From: Parcubacteria group bacterium GW2011_GWA2_47_7
GTDB taxonomy: Bacteria > Patescibacteriota > Minisyncoccia > Phycocordibacterales > UBA6899
Assembly (NCBI GenBank): GCA_000999395.1
Contig: LCOM01000051.1
Location: forward strand, 1 to 5,250
DNA: 5,250 nucleotides
Direction of reading: 5' to 3'
This document shows, in pieces, positions 1 through 4,511 of the stretch. Under the pieces are notes generated by a model that searched no databases, had not been told where the DNA came from, and was given only the letters and a program-made list of their open reading frames with translations. The position numbers and the translations under genes were made by a program. The first letter of the stretch is position 1, and each line of letters starts with the position of its first letter.

Positions 1-31
1 CCAATTCATTACGATTAAAAGGCGTACGGCT

Positions 32-1051
32 ATGAAAACATACCTATTTCACGTCGAAGGCATGCATTGCAAGGCGTGTGTTGCGCTTATTGAAAGCGAA
101 CTGCGCGAGATGAAAGAGGTATCGTCTGCCAAAGCATCTCTCGCAGATGAAACACTCGAGGTTCGTGGTGACTTCGGTGATAAATTGCAGGAGCACGTGG
201 CCACAGACATTACCACAGTCATTGCCCCGCATGGTTACCGTATCACGCAAAAAAAAACGAAGCATAACCCGCGCTGGCACGAGTTTCGCGCCGCGCTCCC
301 GATAGCCGTAGCATTTATTGCGCTGTTTGTGGCGCTCCAGAAAGCCGGAATCGTGAATCTTTTACAAGTAAACGATCTATCTTATACTACGGCGTTTCTG
401 ATCGGCATTATCGCGTCATTGTCGACGTGCATGGCAGTGGTGGGAGGGCTCATATTGTCGTTGTCGGCTACATACGCTAAAAGTCATGCATCGCACACGT
501 TGCACGGATTGTTTCATGTGGGCCGGCTAGTTGGGTTTGCCGTTTTGGGTGGCGCGATTGGTCTTATCGGATCAGCGTTTCAGTTGGGCATAACAGGGAT
601 GTTTGTAATCGCTGTATTTGTGAGTCTTGTTATGCTGGTGCTCGGACTTAATTTACTCGATTTGGCGCCCTGGCTAAAACGTTTTCAGTTGTCGCTGCCG
701 AGTGGATTCATACACCGCATACGATCACTGCAGCGCATTGACCACGGCACAATGCCGTTTCTTATTGGCGTGGCAACTTTTTTTATGCCGTGCGGATTTA
801 CCCAATCCATGCAACTCTATGCACTTTCAACAGGAAGCGCCACTACCGCTGCGCTCTTGATGTTTTTTTTCGCATTGGGTACCCTCCCCCTGCTTTCGCT
901 TATTAGCTTCGGATCATTCAGCATTCGCGACAAAGCCTGGGCCGGCGTGTTCTTTAAGGCAGCGGGACTCGTCGTACTATTTTTTGCCCTCTTTACGATC
1001 GTGAATAGTTTTGCCACAATAGGGATAATTGCGCCGGTGTTTAACTTCTAA
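32..1051 (+). CDS. HMA-domain / DsbD_2-like (UreH/TauE-SafE type) integral membrane protein, probable copper or thiol handling
   Basis: The 339-residue protein starts with a heavy-metal-associated domain (about residues 3-72) carrying the metal-binding motif GMHCKAC at 10-16 (Cys13, Cys16). A basic linker follows (73-85), then about seven hydrophobic segments (roughly 86-103, 118-145, 160-183, 188-212, 240-265, 270-293, 304-328). Two membrane-embedded cysteines stand in family-typical places: Cys133 in SLSTCMAVVGG and Cys254 in FFMPCGF. This pattern belongs to the DsbD/CcdA superfamily, closest to the 'urease accessory UreH-like / sulfite exporter TauE-SafE' group often annotated DsbD_2. The family moves reducing equivalents or, in HMA-fused forms, is linked to copper or heavy-metal handling; the substrate here is inferred. 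The ATG follows AAAAGG (17-22) at nine bases. The cupredoxin-like gene starts 37 nt after the stop, so the two are probably co-transcribed. Family placement is fairly sure, exact transport function is not. Confidence 0.88.
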   Translation: MKTYLFHVEGMHCKACVALIESELREMKEVSSAKASLADETLEVRGDFGDKLQEHVATDITTVIAPHGYRITQKKTKHNPRWHEFRAALPIAVAFIALFVALQKAGIVNLLQVNDLSYTTAFLIGIIASLSTCMAVVGGLILSLSATYAKSHASHTLHGLFHVGRLVGFAVLGGAIGLIGSAFQLGITGMFVIAVFVSLVMLVLGLNLLDLAPWLKRFQLSLPSGFIHRIRSLQRIDHGTMPFLIGVATFFMPCGFTQSMQLYALSTGSATTAALLMFFFALGTLPLLSLISFGSFSIRDKAWAGVFFKAAGLVVLFFALFTIVNSFATIGIIAPVFNF

Positions 1052-1088
1052 TAAGTGCATAGGCGCTGTGCGCTCGCTCCTACCAACT

Positions 1089-1499
1089 ATGTCGACAAAA
1101 TCATTCTTTATCTCCATCGTGGTTACGCTCATCCTAGTCATGGGCGCAGTGAGCTACGTGCGTAATGGAACTTCGATCTCCGGAGCCCCCGGCGCCGAAG
1201 CAACTGCGGGTAATAACATCGAGATTACCGATGGCATCCAATACATCGATATCGACGCCAAAGGCGGCTACAGTCCCCGCAAAACAGTTGCGCAAGCAGG
1301 CGTACCCACGATCATTCGCATGAATACGCGTGGTACGTTTGACTGCTCGTCCTCTCTTGTGATTCCAAAACTGGAGTACAAGGGCTTTCTAAAGCCCTCC
1401 GGGGTCACTGAAATCGAGGTTCCTGCGCAGGAGTCCGGTTCCGTAATCAACGGCCTGTGCTCTATGGGAATGTACAACTTTGCAGTCGAATTTCAGTAA
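1089..1499 (+). CDS. Membrane-anchored cupredoxin-like domain protein
   Basis: The 136-residue reading from ATG 1089 opens with a short basic head and one hydrophobic helix (about residues 5-24), a signal anchor or uncleaved signal peptide that puts the rest outside the membrane. After a flexible Gly/Ala linker comes a beta-rich domain (about 43-136) shaped like the EfeO-type cupredoxins: a YSPR motif (61-64), a first ligand-type Cys86 in TFDCSSSLVIPKL, and a C-terminal CSMGMY motif (Cys124, Met126, Met128). There is no histidine in the protein, so a classical type 1 copper site is unlikely; Cys and Met could bind Cu(I) or a similar soft metal (inference). The frame is open back to TTG 1029 and GTG 1068, but those add a charged stretch before the hydrophobic helix and the TTG overlaps the upstream gene. 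No clear Shine-Dalgarno precedes 1089, so translational coupling with the gene before it is possible. Confidence 0.82.
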   Translation: MSTKSFFISIVVTLILVMGAVSYVRNGTSISGAPGAEATAGNNIEITDGIQYIDIDAKGGYSPRKTVAQAGVPTIIRMNTRGTFDCSSSLVIPKLEYKGFLKPSGVTEIEVPAQESGSVINGLCSMGMYNFAVEFQ

Positions 1500-1526
1500 T
1501 TTTGAGAAACAGCGCAACAGAGCCAA

Positions 1527-1555
1527 AAAAGTTTCCTTGACAGAAGGAAACTTTT
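1527..1555. repeat. Palindrome I of a twin pair upstream of the 501-aa gene
   Basis: A perfect 12-bp inverted repeat, AAAAGTTTCCTT and AAGGAAACTTTT, is separated by the five bases GACAG. It lies 28 nt after the stop of the cupredoxin-like gene. As RNA it would form a stable A/U-rich hairpin with U residues at its 3' side, so it could act as a weak terminator for the metal unit. As DNA it reads as an operator, because its right arm recurs 33 bp downstream and a TTGACA hexamer spans its loop. Confidence 0.85.
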
Positions 1556-1564
1556 GCCTAAAAC
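1537..1564 (+). promoter_or_regulatory. Candidate promoter of the 501-aa gene, inside the palindromes
   Basis: A perfect -35 hexamer TTGACA (1537-1542) is followed after 16 bp by TAAAAC (1559-1564), a 4 of 6 match to the -10 consensus. Transcription would begin near 1571, within palindrome II. The -35 covers the loop of palindrome I, so anything bound to either palindrome should block RNA polymerase. The weak -10 keeps confidence moderate. Confidence 0.5.
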
Positions 1565-1587
1565 TTTCCTTGTGGGAAGGAAACTTT
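1561..1587. repeat. Palindrome II of the twin pair
   Basis: This is a second inverted repeat, AAACTTTCCTT-GTGGG-AAGGAAACTTT, with 11-nt arms and a single C/C mismatch. Its right arm is identical to that of palindrome I, and the centres of the two palindromes (1541 and 1574) are 33 bp apart, close to three helical turns. It would cover the predicted transcription start of the 501-aa gene. The same-face spacing suggests cooperative binding of a dimeric regulator (inference); a double hairpin in RNA is the alternative. Confidence 0.8.
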
Positions 1588-1597
1588 AAGAAAGGTT

Positions 1598-1611
1598 GGT
1601 GAAGCACCTTG
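1598..1611 (+). promoter_or_regulatory. Ribosome binding site and start codon in a small hairpin
   Basis: GGTGA (1598-1602) sits six bases before the TTG start at 1609 and is the best Shine-Dalgarno for that start. It can fold as GGTG-AAG-CACC (1598-1608), hiding the site; an alternative AAGGT/ACCTT pairing (1592-1596 with 1606-1610) would also cover the start. The stem is short, so a regulatory role is only possible. Confidence 0.35.
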
Positions 1612-3114
1612 TCAAATCAACGAGAGCGGGGAACGGGTTGGCGACACATGCCGAGAAGGGATCGGAAGAAGTTGCAGGCCGACTTCACGAAAAAGATTGA
1701 CGAATCACTCCTTGGAGTGGTTTCTACAATCATGCGCGCGAGTATAGACGGGATAGAACAAATTCCGCTCAAGCGAGCGGCTGATTTCCTATCAAAAAAT
1801 CCCAATCTTTTCGCAAGTACTCTATGCTATGACCGGAAACCTGGCGCTAATAAAACACGCGCTGAAATTAATGCCAAGTACTTGGACATGACTGGTATCA
1901 CCTATAAAGAGGCAACTAGTCGTCCAACCGATGTTCTTAGAGTGCTTATTAAGATAGATTTAGAGGTCGAGGCATTAACTGGCTCATGTCTCGCGAAAAC
2001 TGATTCGGGTGAGTTGGTGCCGTGCGCTACGCAGGTTTTTGCATTCACGACTGCGTCGCATGCAGCGCACGACAGACCCGAAGAACTTGAAAAGCATGTT
2101 ACTCTCATCATCCTCGACTATTTTGAAGCCCGTGGGTTTGAAGTTGGAACCCGAGACGAAAAGTATAGAGAGATGGTCAGCAAGGAGATGAACTTACTCG
2201 CGCGGCTATATCGACCGTCCCAGGGAGCCACAAATGATCAAGTATTGCCGATTATGGAGCGATGCTGGGTTGAAGCCATTCGTACAATCCGTCAACGAGA
2301 GCATCGCGAACGCACGAGAATCAGTGGTCTGCTCCGAGGACTTGGTTCAGACCTTGGGAGGCGTCACCTACGGCCATTGCGTGGCAGGTTACTGCGAGCG
2401 GCACTAAAACACCCGGGAATCTCGAATGATGACCTTGCAGGAATCGCGGTGCCAATAATCCAGAAGAAACGTTCTGGGATTGGATCACAGTGGCGAGAAC
2501 TGCAAGCACAAATTGGCAAACAGGAAGAGGAAGAAGCGAAGTCTGGCGTAGAGCACGATGCGGGTAAGGCCGGAACGCCAAAACCGAAGCGAAAACCCCT
2601 AACCAGAGAAGAGCGGATAGCCCAGTATCAGAGGTCGCAGGAGCGCGCGGAAACGGCACGGAAACGCTCGGATCGCATGGCGCACGAGGACGCAATTGAA
2701 GCTTTTGACAAGCCATTACTGGTAACTGTTCGGAACATCGATCACGCCTGGAGCGCCCTCGCAGAGGATGATCCAGAGCTGGTCGAAATAATGAAGACTC
2801 ACGCTGAACTTTTCCAGGACAAGCTTGTCATCAGAATCTCAAACAGTGGTCATCGGGCCAAATTTATCCTCAAGCAGGCCTTAGAAATGGGATTTACTGA
2901 GAGAGTCGGATGGGCGGCGGTTCCGGCCCTTTGCGAAGCCATCCTGACGCTACGAGGCGACCGCGGTCTCGTGATGACTGTTTTCGCGAAAAAGATACGG
3001 CCGAAATTTCGAGAAGCGATAATTAGCTTTTTGGAATCCAATAAATTGATAACAACCGGTCACTGGGCGAATCACGAAGGCGTGTTTTTGCCCTACACGA
3101 GCAGATTACAATAA
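1609..3114 (+). CDS. Uncharacterised 501-aa protein, no family recognised
   Basis: I do not recognise this protein. It is soluble by appearance: no signal peptide and no membrane segment. Residues 1-30 are strongly basic. Residues 31-235 form a mostly helical domain with two internal features, a Lys/Arg-rich loop near 76-88 and a short CLAKTDSGELVPC stretch (127-139) with paired cysteines. A very Arg-rich region follows (226-263). Residues 261-301 (ALKHPGISNDDLAGIAVP and on) loosely resemble a helix-turn-helix or winged-helix segment. Residues 302-365 are charged, low in complexity and probably coiled or disordered. Residues 366-501 look like a separate folded alpha/beta domain. The basic character suggests nucleic-acid binding (inference only). 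The TTG start is preferred because of GGTGA six bases upstream; ATG 1648 (residue 14) is the alternative. The gene has its own candidate promoter with operators and its own terminator, so it is probably monocistronic. Confidence 0.8.
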   Translation: MSNQRERGTGWRHMPRRDRKKLQADFTKKIDESLLGVVSTIMRASIDGIEQIPLKRAADFLSKNPNLFASTLCYDRKPGANKTRAEINAKYLDMTGITYKEATSRPTDVLRVLIKIDLEVEALTGSCLAKTDSGELVPCATQVFAFTTASHAAHDRPEELEKHVTLIILDYFEARGFEVGTRDEKYREMVSKEMNLLARLYRPSQGATNDQVLPIMERCWVEAIRTIRQREHRERTRISGLLRGLGSDLGRRHLRPLRGRLLRAALKHPGISNDDLAGIAVPIIQKKRSGIGSQWRELQAQIGKQEEEEAKSGVEHDAGKAGTPKPKRKPLTREERIAQYQRSQERAETARKRSDRMAHEDAIEAFDKPLLVTVRNIDHAWSALAEDDPELVEIMKTHAELFQDKLVIRISNSGHRAKFILKQALEMGFTERVGWAAVPALCEAILTLRGDRGLVMTVFAKKIRPKFREAIISFLESNKLITTGHWANHEGVFLPYTSRLQ

Positions 3115-3125
3115 AGGAGAAATTT

Positions 3126-3167
3126 TGCAGAGGGATGATGCCTAAAGTCATTCCTCTTGCATTTTTT
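3126..3167 (+). terminator. Intrinsic terminator after the 501-aa gene
   Basis: The left arm TGCAGAGGGATGA (3126-3138) pairs with TCATTCCTC-T-TGCA (3148-3161) as nine plus four base pairs, with one G-U pair and one bulged T, around a nine-base loop. Six T residues follow (3162-3167). It starts 12 nt after the stop codon. It also rules out the longer uppP reading from ATG 3135, which would begin inside the left arm. Confidence 0.87.
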
Positions 3168-3194
3168 AAGAGTACACATACGGGTCTATCGATA

Positions 3195-3203
3195 TGCTAT
3201 ACT
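3195..3203 (+). promoter_or_regulatory. Extended -10 promoter of uppP, predicted leaderless transcript
   Basis: TGC-TATACT (3195-3203) matches an extended -10 element with a 5 of 6 hexamer. The usual seven-base distance puts the transcription start at 3210, exactly the A of the uppP ATG. No good -35 is seen at 3175-3180 (CACATA), which extended -10 promoters can tolerate. No Shine-Dalgarno lies between the terminator and the ATG, in agreement with a leaderless message. Confidence 0.68.
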
Positions 3204-3209
3204 AGCCGC

Positions 3210-3983
3210 ATGAATATCATCCACGGCCTCGTTCTATCTCTTGTCGAAGGCATCACCGAGTTTTTGCCGATCTCATCGACCGGCCATTTGATTATTACAA
3301 GTCAGTTGTTAGGCATTGCGCAGACCGAATTTATCAAGAGTTTCGAGATTGCCATTCAGCTAGGAGCTGTGTTGGCTATTGTTGCGTTCTATTGGAAAAC
3401 ACTCGTACGCGACATGCGCGTCTGGACGCGGATTATTGCGGCATTTATTCCCACGGGCGTGCTCGGGCTGCTCTTGTATTCGTTTGTGAAAGCGCATTTA
3501 TTGGGAAATATGACTGTGGTGGTGTGGGCGTTGTTGTTGGGCGGCGTGGTGATGCTTGTGGTTGAGTATGTTGTGGAGCGCAAAGCAGTCAAGCAGGTCG
3601 AAACCACGATCGCCGACTTAAGCTACCCACGCGCCATTCTCATCGGCGCAATCCAGGGCATCTCCATAATCCCCGGAGTTTCGCGCGCCATGGCCACTAT
3701 TTTTGGAGGTCTCGGAGTCGGATTGACGCGAAAAACCGCCACCGAATTCTCTTTTTTACTCGCCATTCCCACGATGTTGGCTGCGACTGGGCTGGATCTG
3801 TTGAAAACCAGCGCCACCTTTACATCACAAGAGTTTGTAGCGCTCGCAGTCGGCTTCATGGGCGCCTTTCTCGCCGCGCTAATAGCCGTAAAATACCTCA
3901 TTGGCTTTGTGCAACACCACTCGTTCCGCGTGTTTGCGTGGTATAGAATTGCAGTGGCGATTGTATTGTTAGCGCTACTGTGA
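3210..3983 (+). CDS. uppP: Undecaprenyl-diphosphatase (UppP/BacA family)
   Basis: This polytopic membrane enzyme removes a phosphate from undecaprenyl diphosphate, returning the lipid carrier needed for peptidoglycan and other surface polymers; extra activity gives bacitracin resistance. The 257-residue product has normal family length. Its first signature, EGITEFLPISSTGH (residues 13-26), holds the ExxxE glutamates Glu13 and Glu17, the serines and His26. The second signature, PGVSRAMAT (155-163), holds Ser158 and Arg159, the counterparts of catalytic-site residues in the E. coli enzyme. Hydrophobic segments lie at about 43-62, 75-96, 102-121, 182-198, 208-228 and 241-257. One oddity is that the usual PGxSRSG is PGVSRAM, so the serine after the arginine is alanine. 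ATG 3210 is chosen over ATG 3135 because family homology begins here, the longer form starts inside a terminator and a promoter lies between. The next gene begins 43 nt later. Confidence 0.95.
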   Translation: MNIIHGLVLSLVEGITEFLPISSTGHLIITSQLLGIAQTEFIKSFEIAIQLGAVLAIVAFYWKTLVRDMRVWTRIIAAFIPTGVLGLLLYSFVKAHLLGNMTVVVWALLLGGVVMLVVEYVVERKAVKQVETTIADLSYPRAILIGAIQGISIIPGVSRAMATIFGGLGVGLTRKTATEFSFLLAIPTMLAATGLDLLKTSATFTSQEFVALAVGFMGAFLAALIAVKYLIGFVQHHSFRVFAWYRIAVAIVLLALL

Positions 3984-4016
3984 TTTAATTAGCAACTGCA
4001 GTTAGGAAATTGCAAT

Positions 4017-4023
4017 AAGGAGG
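4017..4023 (+). promoter_or_regulatory. Perfect Shine-Dalgarno before the small Cys-rich ORF
   Basis: AAGGAGG is an ideal anti-Shine-Dalgarno match, three bases from GTG 4027 and six from GTG 4030. The spacing favours 4030 as the actual start. It is the strongest ribosome binding site in the window and the main reason to accept the small ORF. Confidence 0.8.
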
Positions 4024-4026
4024 TGT

Positions 4027-4293
4027 GTGGTGATTGTGCCTGAAAGCCGAGGAAGCGGTGATAAGCGACTGATACGTTGCTGTGAGGGAGCTCTCCGATG
4101 CCGATGCCATCGGGAGCACTGTTCGTTATACGTCAATGCTGCCATCGAATTACAGCTTAACCCAGGAACGGAGAGCTTCATTGTTCCTCCGGCAGACGAT
4201 GCTGTGATTCGATCGCGTGTCCGCATCAGTGTTGGACTGGTGCGCACTATCGCAACATACATAGCGGAAACACCGAAAAGCCCGCAGGACTAG
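4027..4293 (+). CDS. Small hypothetical Cys-rich protein
   Basis: No family is recognised. The reading gives 88 residues from GTG 4027 (87 from GTG 4030, better spaced from AAGGAGG). Five cysteines and two histidines cluster in residues 18-32 (CCEGALRCRCHREHC), which could bind zinc, while residues 37-88 look like an ordinary small alpha/beta segment with no further cysteine. It is not a membrane protein and has no signal peptide. The Cys cluster is encoded by a GC-rich inverted repeat (4090-4117), so some of its composition may follow from a nucleic-acid structure rather than protein selection. The gene follows uppP by 43 nt and could be read through from it; its 3' end lies within a terminator. 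The opposite strand also has an open frame here, but it lacks a comparable ribosome binding site. A structured RNA is the alternative. Confidence 0.6.
   Translation: MVIVPESRGSGDKRLIRCCEGALRCRCHREHCSLYVNAAIELQLNPGTESFIVPPADDAVIRSRVRISVGLVRTIATYIAETPKSPQD
4090..4117 (+). repeat. GC-rich inverted repeat inside the small ORF
   Basis: GCTC-T-CCGATG (4090-4100) pairs with CATCGG-GAGC (4108-4117) across the seven-base loop CCGATGC, ten base pairs with one bulged T. The loop repeats the CCGATG of the left arm, so two registers of pairing are possible. No T-run follows, so it is not a terminator. Confidence 0.7.
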
Positions 4294-4310
4294 AATCCGG
4301 GGCTTTTCCT
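4275..4310. terminator. Intrinsic terminator overlapping the end of the small ORF
   Basis: GAAAAGCCC (4275-4283) pairs perfectly with GGGCTTTTC (4300-4308) around a 16-base loop that contains the TAG stop codon. The A and T runs are inside the stem, so it could stop transcription from either side, but there is no long T-run after it. It probably ends transcription of the uppP/small-ORF unit. Confidence 0.68.
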
Positions 4311-4345
4311 ATTATCTGGAACATTTTACGATACGGAATTGTACG

Positions 4346-4372
4346 GTCAGTGCAGTCAGTCTTGTCAGACAT
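4346..4372 (+). repeat. Three 9-bp-spaced GTCAG direct repeats
   Basis: GTCAGTGCA, GTCAGTCTT and GTCAGACAT follow each other exactly, giving GTCAG at 4346, 4355 and 4364. The third copy overlaps a TTGTCA -35 element, as a regulator binding array might. With a five-base core chance cannot be excluded. Confidence 0.5.
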
Positions 4373-4389
4373 CTTTTTAACTGTATACT
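4362..4389 (+). promoter_or_regulatory. Candidate promoter P1 in the gap before the M16 peptidase
   Basis: TTGTCA (4362-4367) and TATACT (4384-4389) are each 5 of 6 matches, separated by 16 bp. Transcription would start near 4396, directly before a terminator hairpin, so unhindered transcripts would be only about 45 nt long. This looks like either an attenuated leader for the M16 gene or a very short RNA. Confidence 0.55.
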
Positions 4390-4404
4390 GTAAAAACTAT
4401 ACCC

Positions 4405-4439
4405 ACTACCCCTGCCATTCGGCAAGGGTAGTTTGTTTT
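4405..4439 (+). terminator. Terminator or attenuator before the M16 peptidase
   Basis: ACTACCC (4405-4411) pairs with GGGTAGT (4426-4432), then after one C/A mismatch TGCC (4413-4416) pairs with GGCA (4421-4424) over the tetraloop ATTC. A T-rich tail TTTGTTTT (4432-4439) follows. The structure is a convincing intrinsic terminator. It stands after promoter P1 and before promoter P2. Confidence 0.83.
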
Positions 4440-4450
4440 ACCCAATTTGA

Positions 4451-4478
4451 TTGACTTTTCTCACAATTATTCCATAAT
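4451..4478 (+). promoter_or_regulatory. Candidate promoter P2 of the M16 peptidase gene
   Basis: TTGACT (4451-4456) and CATAAT (4473-4478) are each 5 of 6 matches to consensus with a 16-bp spacer, in an AT-rich stretch. Transcription would start around 4485, leaving a leader of about 27 nt with the ribosome binding site AAAGGA (4501-4506). Confidence 0.65.
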
Positions 4479-4511
4479 ACTGTATTAAAGCAAATCTAAG
4501 AAAGGATTGAG

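Noticed and set aside
1029..1088. TTG-started N-terminal extension of the cupredoxin-like gene
   Set aside because: It overlaps the end of the upstream gene, lacks a ribosome binding site and puts a Cys- and Arg-containing stretch before a normal signal-anchor helix that starts well at ATG 1089.
1500..1608. CRISPR-like array suggested by repeated AAGGAAACTTT
   Set aside because: Only two units exist, the spacing is filled by palindrome arms and promoter elements, there are no unique spacers and no cas genes.
2321..2716. 131-aa open frame on the - strand
   Set aside because: It lies wholly inside the 501-aa gene, is Pro/Leu-rich without any recognisable domain, and reads as a mirror of the Arg- and Lys-rich coding stretch on the other strand.
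3135..3209. 25-residue N-terminal extension of UppP
   Set aside because: Its start codon is inside the terminator stem, family similarity begins at residue 26 and the promoter lies between the two starts.
3994..4003. Perfect 10-bp palindrome AACTGCAGTT between uppP and the small ORF
   Set aside because: It is too short and isolated to call an operator; no second copy was seen in the window.
4002..4262. 86-aa open frame on the - strand opposite the small Cys-rich ORF
   Set aside because: The + strand has a perfect Shine-Dalgarno and a terminator at the right end; the - strand reading has low-complexity basic sequence and no such signals.
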